The translations under genes and the position numbers were made by a program. Of a stretch of 64,000 nt of DNA, positions 43,801-51,093 are shown in pieces. The stretch covers positions 43,013 to 107,012 of the forward strand of contig NZ_AWFF01000028.1 in the NCBI RefSeq assembly GCF_000682755.1. The letters run 5' to 3'. Origin of the DNA: Hyphomonas beringensis (GTDB lineage Bacteria; Pseudomonadota; Alphaproteobacteria; Caulobacterales; Hyphomonadaceae). Below the pieces are notes generated by a model. It was not told where the DNA came from and searched no databases. It was given only the letters and a program-made list of their open reading frames with translations. Position 1 is the first letter of the stretch, and the number at the start of each line of letters is the position of its first letter.

Positions 43801-43940
43801 AGCCATTTGGCGGCGAAGGCCTCTCCGGAACCGGACCAAAAGCAGGTGGGCCACACTACTTGCATCGTTTCGCCACAGAGCGCACTCTTACTGTGAATAT
43901 CACGGCGCAAGGAGGCGACACGGAACTCCTCAGCCTCTAG
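40806..43940 (+). CDS. putA: bifunctional proline dehydrogenase/P5C dehydrogenase
   Basis: 1044 residues. The FAD-binding proline dehydrogenase barrel (about 100-460) has RLVKGAYWDSEIK and GMGEALF/RVYAPVGAHRDLLPYLVRRLLENGA. The aldehyde dehydrogenase half (about 545-1035) has SPWNFPLAIFTGQI, the general base in IAETGGLNG and catalytic Cys835 in SAGQRCSAL. It oxidises proline to glutamate with channelled intermediate. There is no N-terminal ribbon-helix-helix, so it should not self-regulate as E. coli PutA does. It is preceded by 238 bases with no gene and followed 11 bases on by a lipoprotein gene. Confidence 0.97.
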   Translation: MADTLALEKIDWNSLDDIKFADEEALLEDLLKQSPLSDDLRQATMRRALELVEKARQQDKNKGMMESFLEEFGLSNAEGLALMCLAEALLRVPDPETRDELIAEKISSGDWTAHMGQSDSWLVNASTWGLMLTGRVIGVPASLKKGPGKFVQGLIRESGEPVIRAAMMQAMRIMGEQFVLGRNVKDAQKRGRRMVKAGEAAHFSFDMLGEGARTAKDAERYLKAYQNAIDAVAADKDPSVSPEQANGVSVKLSALHPRYEAVNEARIMDELYPHVLELCQRAAKSNVNLCLDAEEADRLVISLKILERLAREPSLKGWNGLGLALQAYQKRAGVVIDLLKDLAGQTRRRFMVRLVKGAYWDSEIKHSHVEGFPNFPVFTTKNGTDFHYIACARKMLEASGAIYPQFATHNAHSVAAIEQLADDIGTTAFEFQRLHGMGEALFAAADAGRKVRVYAPVGAHRDLLPYLVRRLLENGANTSFVHSFLDPDVPAEMVVADPIVKVEVGPRRHPRIPTPPRLYGPDRRNSAGMDISQNAIRKDLAAAVKSFRDSPAISAGPIVNGKVDSGGGDMVRVPFDTEIVLGSVKSADEKHIDQALKSAAGYQVQWDRLGGAERAKHLRAMGDILEENMTRLIALMAREGGKTLGDGVAEVREAVDFCRYYAKQAEADFTGPTRLPGPTGETNQISLHGRGVFCCISPWNFPLAIFTGQIAAALASGNTVVAKPAEQTPLIAFEAVKLFHKAGLPVETLHLLPGTGEQVGSVLIKDLRVSGVCFTGGTSTARIIAKSLADRDGPIIPLIAETGGLNGLFVDTTALREQVIDDIIVSAFGSAGQRCSALRVAFLPHDTADMLVEGLIGAMNELKIGDPADPDTDVGPVIDQESREMLQEYLAKMETEAKVLHQIPAGRIGETGYGFGPALVELKSLDQITEEKFGPILHIVRYDPDDIDKVGAALKAKGYGLTLGIHSRLDSFQIEVRDAVPVGNTYVNRSMTGAVVGVQPFGGEGLSGTGPKAGGPHYLHRFATERTLTVNITAQGGDTELLSL

Positions 43941-43951
43941 GGAGACCCGGC

Positions 43952-44812
43952 ATGAAAACACTTGCAATGGCAACGCTCGCAGGGGCCCTTCTTCTGGCAG
44001 GCTGTCAGAAGAAGGTGCGTGAACTGCCTGAGGCGGGCGACGCCGTTGCAGGGCAGGATGATGGCTATGACGGCTCAGTGGATGTCATGGCCATCGAAAC
44101 CCTTGCGGACCTGCCGCGCGAAATTATCGTGGATAACGAATATCTGAAGGCAGAGGTCACCTTTGATGAGGCCCTGTTCCAGAAGGCACCGGCCATCGCC
44201 ATGGATATCGTCGACAGCGCCCAGATTCGCATCGAGGCGATGCTGGCCGACGCCAAGGCCTACAAGGAAGCCGATCCTGAGTATTTCCGCCCCTATGTCG
44301 TACGCATCAAATGGAATGTCGTCGCCGAAGCTGGCAATGTGATGAGCCTTGAGGGCTTCATCTACACGTTCACTGGCGGCGCTCATGGCAATTACATGAC
44401 CGATGCGCGGCTCTATGATTCCCAGACGGGACAGCCCATGCGCCTCAGCAATTTCTTCCTGCAGCCTCAGGCGACCATCCGTGAGCATATGAATCTGGTA
44501 TGGCAGGAGATTGCCGAGCAGAAACAGACTAAGGCAGGCGGTTCAGGCCAGATGGAAACATTTGTCGCCGAGGCCGCTGAACTGGTCAATGCAGACAGCA
44601 TCCTGGCCGGGGAGGTGAATTTCGTGCCGTCCACTGTGCCTGGAAAGTTCGGTGGCTATGTCGTGCATTTTGCGCCCTATGATATTGGGGCGTATGCGGA
44701 AGGGGCCTATCACATCACGGTGCCGCAATCGGCATTCCGTGAGAAACTGAAGCCGGAATATACAAACCTGTTTGACGGCGAGCCCGCCCCGGTCGAACGC
44801 ATGGGCGACTAG
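43952..44812 (+). CDS. DUF3298/DUF4163 domain lipoprotein (RsiV-like)
   Basis: 286 residues. The signal peptide ends in LLAGCQ (Cys18). The mature protein has the DUF4163 region (about 55-130) with strands such as FIYTFTGGAHGNY, then a DUF3298 region (about 175-270) ending in the recognisable VVHFAPYDIGAYAEGAYHITVP. RsiV of Bacillus, in the same family, is an anti-sigma factor that also binds lysozyme; here there is no sigma factor nearby, so that role should not be assumed. It starts 11 bases after putA and shares its transcript. Confidence 0.8.
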   Translation: MKTLAMATLAGALLLAGCQKKVRELPEAGDAVAGQDDGYDGSVDVMAIETLADLPREIIVDNEYLKAEVTFDEALFQKAPAIAMDIVDSAQIRIEAMLADAKAYKEADPEYFRPYVVRIKWNVVAEAGNVMSLEGFIYTFTGGAHGNYMTDARLYDSQTGQPMRLSNFFLQPQATIREHMNLVWQEIAEQKQTKAGGSGQMETFVAEAAELVNADSILAGEVNFVPSTVPGKFGGYVVHFAPYDIGAYAEGAYHITVPQSAFREKLKPEYTNLFDGEPAPVERMGD

Positions 44813-44815
44813 GCG

Positions 44816-45130
44816 CTACTTCTTCACAAGTGTGCAGCCCATGCCGGGCTCGTATCGGGCTTCGGCCTTTACCAGGCCGCCCAGCACGCTGGCGCGGGTG
44901 ACATTGTCCTCATCGCTGAAGGTGATGGCGCTGACATCCACGGTGAAGTCATTGCGGCAGCTTTCAATGTTTCGCTCGCCAATGTGCAGGCAGGAACAAA
45001 CCGTCTTGGCGCCATAGGCCGTTGCGACGCGCGCAAAGGCCACCTGATCCTTCAACCAGAATTGCCAGACCGCGCCGCCAATGATGGCCAATGTCACCGC
45101 CACAATCAAAAGTGCTTTGACGAGTTTCAT
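44816..45130 (-). CDS. small membrane-anchored protein, function unknown
   Basis: 104 residues. An N-terminal anchor (residues 1-23, MKLVKALLIVAVTLAIIGG) precedes a soluble domain with four Cys, three clustered or paired (TVCSCLHIGERNIESCR) and one near the end (GMGCTLVKK). The pattern recurs in sphingomonad and Hyphomonas-type genomes next to serine hydrolases, as here, where the hydrolase diverges 47 bases away. That association is the only hint about its job. The stop is 3 bases from the convergent DUF3298 gene's stop. Confidence 0.65.
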   Translation of the reverse strand: MKLVKALLIVAVTLAIIGGAVWQFWLKDQVAFARVATAYGAKTVCSCLHIGERNIESCRNDFTVDVSAITFSDEDNVTRASVLGGLVKAEARYEPGMGCTLVKK

Positions 45131-45177
45131 CCCTTGCCCCTAATCTTTCGCTCAGAGAGTAAGGGAGAGTGGGCAAG

Positions 45178-46386
45178 ATGGGCAAGGTTTTCGTGTACAG
45201 CAGACGCGTGAAGTCAGGATTGGCGGCGCTGGGCCTGATGCTGGCGCCGGGGCTTGCGGGGGCTGAGCCGCTTGTGCCGCTGCCACCTCAACCGGAAGGT
45301 CTTGCCTGGCCAACCCATGGCTGGGAAACGGGGCAGATGCCCTCCGAAACGGCAGAGCTGATCCAGCCCGTCATTGACCGCGCCATGGCAGGCGAACTGG
45401 CAGACCCGATGGGGGAGACCCGCGCCATTGTCATCATTCATCATGGCAAGCTGGTCTTTGAAACCTATCGCGAGGGCTTTGGCCCGGACACGAAACAGGT
45501 CTCCTGGAGCATGGCAAAGTCGATCACCTCCTCACTGGTCGGGCGGGCGGTGAAGCTCGGCCTGATTGATGATCTGGACGCGCCCATGCCCACGCCGTTC
45601 GAGGCGGGCGATCCGAGAGCGGATATTACCTGGCGTCAATGGCTGAACATGACAGACGGGCTGGACTATCTGGAAATCGGTGCCACTGATCTGATGACGA
45701 ATGATGTCGTACAGATGATGTATGGCGCCGGCCGGTTCGATGTCTTGCAATATGCAGAGGATAAGTTGCCGCCCGTGCATAAGCCGGGGACTGTGTGGAA
45801 CTATTCCACGGCGGGCTTCCATCTCATCAGTTACGCGCTGCAGCAGGTGAGCGGCGCAGCTGACTTTACGGACTGGTTCGATCGTAATCTGGCAGACCCC
45901 ATCGGCATGGACGCGGTGATCGAGTATGACACGGCAGGCACTTATCTCGGCGGCTCGCTCGTCTGGGCGTCTGCGCGGGATTTTGCAAAATTCGGCTATC
46001 TCTATCTGCGTGACGGCATGTGGGAGGGCAGGCGGCTCTTGCCCCAGGGCTGGGTGGACTTTTCGCGCACAGATCCGGAAGAGACAGACGCGAACACCTA
46101 TGGCGCGGGCTTCTGGCTCACGCCTTCCGCAGATCCGGTGCCGGCCAGTCAGGCCGCACATTCGCCGCCCTATGATGCCTTCTCCGCGCAGGGCCATGAA
46201 GGCCAGACCATCTGGATCGTGCCGAGCCGGGATCTGGTCATCGTGCATCTCGGCCTGATGGACAATGCGGGCGGAAACTGGCCGCATCTCTATGAATGGA
46301 ACCAGGAAATCGCGCGGGCTTTTCCGCTGGTGGCTGCCGACGCGGATGTGCCTGAAGAGGTGGATGAGGCCGAAGAGACCCAATAA
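45178..46386 (+). CDS. exported serine hydrolase of the beta-lactamase/6-aminohexanoate hydrolase type
   Basis: 402 residues from the ATG at 45178 (AAGGGAG upstream); a GTG at 45169 is too close to it. The signal peptide is ...LGLMLAPGLAGAEP. The nucleophile motif SMAK lies in SWSMAKSITSSLVGRAV (near residue 112), the Tyr motif is NYSTAGFHLISYAL (near 216) and GHEGQTIWIVPSRDLVIVHL replaces the KTG element. This resembles class C-type esterases and nylon-oligomer hydrolases. An acidic C-terminal tail follows. No substrate is evident. Confidence 0.86.
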   Translation: MGKVFVYSRRVKSGLAALGLMLAPGLAGAEPLVPLPPQPEGLAWPTHGWETGQMPSETAELIQPVIDRAMAGELADPMGETRAIVIIHHGKLVFETYREGFGPDTKQVSWSMAKSITSSLVGRAVKLGLIDDLDAPMPTPFEAGDPRADITWRQWLNMTDGLDYLEIGATDLMTNDVVQMMYGAGRFDVLQYAEDKLPPVHKPGTVWNYSTAGFHLISYALQQVSGAADFTDWFDRNLADPIGMDAVIEYDTAGTYLGGSLVWASARDFAKFGYLYLRDGMWEGRRLLPQGWVDFSRTDPEETDANTYGAGFWLTPSADPVPASQAAHSPPYDAFSAQGHEGQTIWIVPSRDLVIVHLGLMDNAGGNWPHLYEWNQEIARAFPLVAADADVPEEVDEAEETQ

Positions 46387-46421
46387 TCCGGGGCTCCGAT
46401 GGGGCTGTTCAGGCTCTTTTC

Positions 46422-46471
46422 GGGGCTGTTTTGGGTCTGTTTTGGGATAGTTTAGGGGCTAAGTTTGGGGG
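46422..46471 (+). repeat. 11-base periodic G-tract array (possible G-quadruplex)
   Basis: Runs of three to five G start at 46422, 46433, 46444, 46455 and 46467, spaced 11, 11, 11 and 12 bases and separated by T-rich loops (for example GGGGCTGTTTT, GGGTCTGTTTT, GGGATAGTTTA). A further GGGG is at 46401. Five G-tracts on one strand meet a loose G-quadruplex rule, although the loops are 7-8 bases. Confidence 0.7.
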
Positions 46472-46500
46472 TGGAGAGGCGCGGCGTATCCACCCCCAAA
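46464..46500. terminator. perfect 12-bp hairpin between convergent genes
   Basis: TTTGGGGGTGGA (46464-46475) and TCCACCCCCAAA (46489-46500) are exact complements with a 13-base loop. They lie between the serine hydrolase stop (46386) and the thioesterase stop (46506). The T and A ends give only three-base tracts, so termination efficiency is uncertain, but position and stem strength suggest a bidirectional terminator. Confidence 0.6.
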
Positions 46501-46505
46501 ATTGC

Positions 46506-46940
46506 CTAGTCTCCGGCCACCATGAAGTGCGCCATCAGCGTCGTAACAGGCTTTTCGCGTTCGTCCTGCCAGGCCTCTGCGCGGACCGAGCACATGCGGC
46601 GGCCCATCTTGGTGATTTCGGCGCGGGCATATAAATCCTTGGCATGGCCCTGGCGCAGATAGTCGATTGTCAGATTGATCGGCCGGGGCGGGCGGGCCAG
46701 ATGCTCTGTCACCAGGAAAACCTGCGCCTGTGAGGTCAGCTCAAGGAAGGCGCCAATCGCCCCGCCATGAATGGCCTTGATCATGAAATTGCCAATCAGC
46801 TTGTCCTGATACGGCATCACCATGGTCATCTCGTCGCCCATGACTTCACAGCGCAAGCCCATTTCCTGGGCCAGCGGCGTGCGGGCGATGAAGGCGCGGA
46901 CTTCGTCGGCGCGGCTCAGTTTCGTGTTTTCGTCCTTCAT
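46506..46940 (-). CDS. PaaI family hotdog thioesterase (second of pair)
   Basis: 144 residues with the hotdog fold. The active-site region is AIHGGAIGAFLELTSQ (near residue 58), followed by PRPINLTIDYLRQGHAKDLYARAEI and RRMCSVRAEAW strands that form the substrate tunnel. It hydrolyses acyl-CoA thioesters, often aromatic or medium-chain. The start overlaps the preceding thioesterase stop by one base (TGATG), so the two are made together and may form hetero-oligomers. Confidence 0.9.
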   Translation of the reverse strand: MKDENTKLSRADEVRAFIARTPLAQEMGLRCEVMGDEMTMVMPYQDKLIGNFMIKAIHGGAIGAFLELTSQAQVFLVTEHLARPPRPINLTIDYLRQGHAKDLYARAEITKMGRRMCSVRAEAWQDEREKPVTTLMAHFMVAGD

Positions 46941-47422
46941 CAGCCTATTTTCCCCATACTGTCTGCGGGGCGCGGCTTGTTGATGGCGAAGGCGCCGGCG
47001 GCTGTGGCGATCACCTTGTCGCGGCTCTCATGATACGCCCAGGCGCGCGTGAAGCAGATATTGCGCGTGGTGTGATAGCATTCGGCCTCGCCAATGATGT
47101 CGCGGCCCTTTTCTGCCGGGCGCATATAGTCGATCCGTAGGTCCAGTGTCGCCACAAAGCGAGGTTTGGAGAGGGCGGAACCGGCCGCCGTGCCGGACAG
47201 ATTATCCAGAAACGCAGTCAGCACGCCGCCATGGATCACGCCTGTGTCCGGATCGCCGACAAGGCGCTCTTTCCAGGGCTGCAGACCCCAGGCGTGTCCC
47301 TTCTCGATGCGCGTGAACCGGAAAGCCATACGCCGACCCCACGGAACGCCGCCGCTGATCATCTCTATGTTCTCTTGCATTAGCTCCCACGGTTCGGGTG
47401 CTGACGCGGGGTCATTGCTCAT
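46940..47422 (-). CDS. PaaI family hotdog thioesterase (first of pair)
   Basis: 160 residues from MSNDPASAPEP. The hotdog motif is VIHGGVLTAFLDNLSG (near residue 67), with RFVATLDLRIDYMRPAEKGRD and ECYHTTRNICFTRAWAY in the next strands. It is related to, but clearly diverged from, the second thioesterase, which its stop codon overlaps by one base. It diverges from the monooxygenase across a 91-base intergenic region with TTGACG and TAACAT promoter-like boxes. Confidence 0.9.
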   Translation of the reverse strand: MSNDPASAPEPWELMQENIEMISGGVPWGRRMAFRFTRIEKGHAWGLQPWKERLVGDPDTGVIHGGVLTAFLDNLSGTAAGSALSKPRFVATLDLRIDYMRPAEKGRDIIGEAECYHTTRNICFTRAWAYHESRDKVIATAAGAFAINKPRPADSMGKIG

Positions 47423-47513
47423 TTTGGCCCTCATTCGTTTGACGAGTCGTTTTGCCCCGATAACATCATTGTCAAAAGAGCAAAAACAAACAGCTCATCT
47501 GGAGGAAAAGAAA

Positions 47514-48845
47514 ATGGCATTCGACGGTGCCTCAAAACCGAAGACCTGCATTATTGGTGCAGGCTGTTCCGGCTTCACCATGGCAAAACGCCTGAAGGAT
47601 TATGGCCTGCCCTATGACTGTTTCGAGATGTCGGACGATATTGGCGGCAACTGGTATTACAAGAATCCGAACGGCGCCTCCTCCTGTTATCAATCCTTGC
47701 ATATCGACACGTCCAAATGGCGTCTTGCCTTTGAGGATTATCCCGTCCCTGAGGATTGGCCGGATTTTCCACATCATGCCCAGCTGCTGCAGTATTTCCG
47801 CGATTATGTAGACCATTTCGGCCTGCGCGAGACGATCACCTTCAATACAGCCGTCACGAATGTGGAAGACCTGCCCGGCGGGCGCTGGAAGGTAACGCTG
47901 TCGACGGGGGAGACGCGGGACTATGATGCGGTCGTCGTTGCCAATGGCCACCATTGGGACCCGCGCATGCCGGAATATCCGGGCGAATTCGATGGCTATC
48001 AGGTCCACTCCCACAATTACACAGACCCCTTCGAGCCGTATGATTTTCGCGGCAAGCGCGCCATGGTCGTAGGCGCAGGAAATTCGGCGATGGATATCTC
48101 TTCTGAGCTGTCACAACGTCCGCTGGCGGAGAAGCTGTTCATTTCCATGCGCCGCGGTGTGTGGGTGATGCCGAAATACATGGACGGCCAGCCGGCCGAC
48201 AAGGCGGTGCTGCCCGCCTGGTTGCCCTCCGGGCTCGGACGGGCGCTGGCCCGCAAGAAAATCAAGAAGACCATCGGCATGATGGAAGATTACGGCCTGC
48301 CCAAGCCGGACCATGAACCGCTGGACGGCCACCCGTCTGTCTCAGGTGAATTCCTGACGCGCGTCGGCTGTGGCGACATCATCCCCAAGCCGGGCATTGA
48401 GCGCCTGGACGGCGACGGCGTCGTGTTCACCGATGGTACGCGGGAAAAGGTGGACGCGATTGTCTGGGCTACGGGCTATAATGTGACCTTTCCCTTCCTG
48501 AAGCAGGATGATCTGACTCCGAAGGAAAATGTCTTCCCGCTTTACAAGCGCATGGTGAAGCCGGGCAGGGAGACGATCTTTTTCCTGGGTCTCGCCCAGC
48601 CCCTGCCGACGCTGGTGAATTTTGCAGAGCAGCAGTCAAAGCTGGTCGGGGCGGCGCTGAATGGCGATTATGCCTTCCCGCCGGAAGAGGAGATGGAGCG
48701 CATCATCGTCGAAGACGAGAAACAGCATCTCGGCCATTTCTATGACAGTCCGCGCCACCGCATGCAGGTTGATTTCAACGCTTATTGCAAAGACTTAATG
48801 AAAGAAATTGACCGCGGGGCGAAACGCGCTCCCGTCGTTGCCTGA
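47514..48845 (+). CDS. flavin-containing (Baeyer-Villiger-like) monooxygenase
   Basis: 443 residues from the ATG at 47514, which has GGAGG 8 bases upstream; a longer frame overlaps the divergent thioesterase. The FAD motif is IIGAGCSGFTMAKRL (near 13). EMSDDIGGNWYYKN and the FMO fingerprint FDGYQVHSHNYTD (near 161) are followed by the NADPH Rossmann motif VVGAGNSAMDISSEL. It oxygenates a nucleophilic heteroatom or ketone with NADPH and O2; the substrate is unknown. The adjacent thioesterases suggest an acyl or aromatic pathway. Confidence 0.92.
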   Translation: MAFDGASKPKTCIIGAGCSGFTMAKRLKDYGLPYDCFEMSDDIGGNWYYKNPNGASSCYQSLHIDTSKWRLAFEDYPVPEDWPDFPHHAQLLQYFRDYVDHFGLRETITFNTAVTNVEDLPGGRWKVTLSTGETRDYDAVVVANGHHWDPRMPEYPGEFDGYQVHSHNYTDPFEPYDFRGKRAMVVGAGNSAMDISSELSQRPLAEKLFISMRRGVWVMPKYMDGQPADKAVLPAWLPSGLGRALARKKIKKTIGMMEDYGLPKPDHEPLDGHPSVSGEFLTRVGCGDIIPKPGIERLDGDGVVFTDGTREKVDAIVWATGYNVTFPFLKQDDLTPKENVFPLYKRMVKPGRETIFFLGLAQPLPTLVNFAEQQSKLVGAALNGDYAFPPEEEMERIIVEDEKQHLGHFYDSPRHRMQVDFNAYCKDLMKEIDRGAKRAPVVA

Positions 48846-48876
48846 TATTAACCGTATACAGGGCATAAGGGCAGGC

Positions 48877-49569
48877 ATGTTTCGTTTCCTGCCTGTCCTC
48901 ATGCTGATGGTGCTGGCCGCCTGTGCCACGAGAGCGCCGATAGATATACGTGGTGCCCCCTCACGCGCGCCTGTAACCCAAGCGCCGGCGAGCCCACCCG
49001 TTAGGGCCGCGCCGCAGGGCACATTCCAGCCAAATGCCTATCTGCGCGCCTGTTATGGCATTCGCGTGTCGAACTCGCCGCTTGTGGATGAGGATGGCTG
49101 GGTTCTGAACTACAAGCCGATTGTCGTGGTCAACGGCCTGCCGCTGGCGGCGTCCCCGGCCAATGATGTGTGCCTGACATCGGGCTTCGGCCAACGCTTC
49201 AGCCGCCGTCATGACGGGATTGACCTCCAGTCCCGCCCCGCAGGCACGATTTACGCCACCGCGCCGGGCAAGGTGATCGAGGCGCGCGTGTCCACCGGCT
49301 ATGGCAATATGGTGCTGATCGACCATGGCAAGGGCGTCTACACCCGCTATGCGCACCTGGCCTACATCCAGCCGGGCGTTTCGCCCGGAAAGCATATCGG
49401 CTTTGGCCAGCCTGTCGGCATGATGGGATCATCCGGCAATGCGTCTGCGGTTCACATCCATTACGAGATATTGCTAGGCGATTATAATAACCCCCGCGGT
49501 TCAAAAGGCCTGACCCCCCGTGACCCGTTCTCGTTTCCGCCTTATGAATATGCGCAGGCCTACGAATAG
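48877..49569 (+). CDS. M23 family metallopeptidase (LytM), lipoprotein
   Basis: 230 residues from MFRFLPVLMLMVLAACATR, whose lipobox LAACA anchors it (Cys16); an upstream in-frame ATG lies inside the monooxygenase gene. A Pro/Ala linker is followed by the LytM domain (about 105-215). The zinc site consists of RHDGIDLQ (His and Asp) and the HxH of AVHIHYE, all present, so it is probably a catalytic peptidoglycan endopeptidase. ACYGIRVSNSPLVDEDG precedes the domain and is unassigned. The M23 frame overlaps no neighbour beyond 48845. Confidence 0.9.
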   Translation: MFRFLPVLMLMVLAACATRAPIDIRGAPSRAPVTQAPASPPVRAAPQGTFQPNAYLRACYGIRVSNSPLVDEDGWVLNYKPIVVVNGLPLAASPANDVCLTSGFGQRFSRRHDGIDLQSRPAGTIYATAPGKVIEARVSTGYGNMVLIDHGKGVYTRYAHLAYIQPGVSPGKHIGFGQPVGMMGSSGNASAVHIHYEILLGDYNNPRGSKGLTPRDPFSFPPYEYAQAYE

Positions 49570-49644
49570 GCAGACGCGATAAGGGGGACGTATCGTGAAA
49601 CCAGACTGGATGACCTGGGAGTTGCCCGGAAGGCGCGGCGCTGA

Positions 49645-50334
49645 ATGAAGCGCTTTTTCGATCCTGAACTGGTCCTGCGGACCTATCGCAATCCGCTTGC
49701 CTGGCTGGTGCTGGCGGTCGACCTTCTGCCGATCCTAGCTGTTGTGATCTATGGCTGGGGCGCGGTGCCGCTGGTGGCGCTGTATTGGCTGGAGAATCTG
49801 GTCATCGGAGTGATGACCATTCTGCGGATGATCGGAACGGGCTTTGCCAGCCTGATAAATCTGGCGGGCTTGTTGTTCCTGATTCCCTTTTTCACCTTGC
49901 ACTATGGCATGTTCTGTTATGGCCACGGCCTGTTCATCCGGTCCATGTCCGGAAAGGGCATGTCGTCGAGCGGAGAGGATCCGATTGGCCTGGTGCACTG
50001 GGCGCTTGGGTCAGGGCAGGGGATGGCCTGGTTCGTCGCGGCGATCCTGGCGGTTAATCTGGTGCTCTATGTCAGCGACTACATCCTCAAGGGTGAGTTC
50101 CGGAACGCGGAGCTGGGCGGCGAAATGTTCGCGCCCTATGGCCGGATCGTCACCCTTCATGTGGCGATCATCCTGGGCGCTTTCCTGGCCATCGGGATGG
50201 GCCAGCCGCTTCTGGGGGTGTTGCTGCTGATCATTCTGCGGGTCGTTTTTGGCGTCATCGTCTCCATGCTGCGCCAGTTCAGACGGGAGACCGGAGGACC
50301 CCCCACTGCAGAAGCTCTCGCGCAGGGCGTGTAA
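49645..50334 (+). CDS. DUF6498 family integral membrane protein
   Basis: 229 residues with about five to six hydrophobic helices (for example WLVLAVDLLPILAVVIYGW, LINLAGLLFLIPFFTLHYGMF, AILAVNLVLYVSDYI and VTLHVAIILGAFLAIGM). The YWLENLVIGVMTILRMIG segment near residue 48 is the conserved DUF6498 signature. Function unknown; predicted in the inner membrane. It starts 75 bases after the M23 gene and is followed by a separate TetR unit. Confidence 0.75.
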   Translation: MKRFFDPELVLRTYRNPLAWLVLAVDLLPILAVVIYGWGAVPLVALYWLENLVIGVMTILRMIGTGFASLINLAGLLFLIPFFTLHYGMFCYGHGLFIRSMSGKGMSSSGEDPIGLVHWALGSGQGMAWFVAAILAVNLVLYVSDYILKGEFRNAELGGEMFAPYGRIVTLHVAIILGAFLAIGMGQPLLGVLLLIILRVVFGVIVSMLRQFRRETGGPPTAEALAQGV

Positions 50335-50337
50335 AAA

Positions 50338-50376
50338 GTTGACGCATGGTGACACTCTGGTCATGATAGCGGTGTC
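50338..50376 (+). promoter_or_regulatory. tetR promoter with operator-like repeat
   Basis: TTGACG (50338-50343), 18-base spacer, CATGAT (50362-50367) form a plausible sigma70 promoter for the TetR gene at 50394. The spacer contains ATGGTGAC...GTCATGAT (50345-50352 and 50359-50366), arms matching at 6 of 8, and GACAC/GTGTC (50351-50355, 50372-50376), so self-repression is possible. Confidence 0.45.
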
Positions 50377-50393
50377 CCGATCAGGAAGCCCCC

Positions 50394-51020
50394 ATGACAG
50401 CACCCGCAAAAATCCTCCCGTCACCGACCGGCAAGCGTGCCCGGTCCAAAGCTGCCAACCGGCGCGCCATTCTGGATGCGGGGCGTCAGGTTTTTGCCCG
50501 GATTGGCTTTGAGGCCACGACGGTGCGCGACATCATCCGGGAGACAGAGCTCGCGGCAGGCACGTTCTACAATTACTTCAAGTCCAAGGAAGAAGTATTT
50601 GAGGCGATTGCCGAGGATTCCGCGCATCGCTTCCGCGCGCATTTGAGCGATGTGCGCGCGACGGCAACGGACTTCGAGGCCTATGTCTATGATGCCTTCC
50701 GGGCCTATTTCGGCTTTATCGCCGCCGAGAATGAGGAGGCGATCTGTAATGGCGCACCGCATCTCGCTTTGATCGGCGTGCGCGTGGATACGCCGGAAAT
50801 GCTGGCTGTGGCGGAAGAGATCCGCCTGGACCTGGAGCATGTGCTGTCCCGGGATGAGGGGCCAAAACTCGATACGGCCTATCTGACGGCGGCTGCAATC
50901 GGCATTGCGCGTGAGATGGGGGACCATATGCTGACGCGCCGCCCGATTGATGTTGAGGGCGCCACACAGTTCGCTGCTTCAATGCTGCTGGGCGGGGTGC
51001 GCGAGATTACCGCAAAGTAA
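50394..51020 (+). CDS. TetR/AcrR family transcriptional regulator
   Basis: 208 residues. The HTH (about 25-70) reads VFARIGFEATTVRDIIRETE and LAAGTFYNYFKSKEEVFEAI. The rest is helical, with AISLAFY-like ligand-pocket helices not assignable to a subfamily. It heads a unit with an esterase (73 bases later), a quinone oxidoreductase-like protein and a second dehydrogenase, which it likely regulates; the promoter region holds imperfect palindromes. Confidence 0.88.
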   Translation: MTAPAKILPSPTGKRARSKAANRRAILDAGRQVFARIGFEATTVRDIIRETELAAGTFYNYFKSKEEVFEAIAEDSAHRFRAHLSDVRATATDFEAYVYDAFRAYFGFIAAENEEAICNGAPHLALIGVRVDTPEMLAVAEEIRLDLEHVLSRDEGPKLDTAYLTAAAIGIAREMGDHMLTRRPIDVEGATQFAASMLLGGVREITAK

Positions 51021-51093
51021 AGCTGCACGAGCCCTTGGCGGATGTGCCCGGGCAGGTCTAATCTTCTGGTTCATTGAGGACAGGGAGGCCGAC

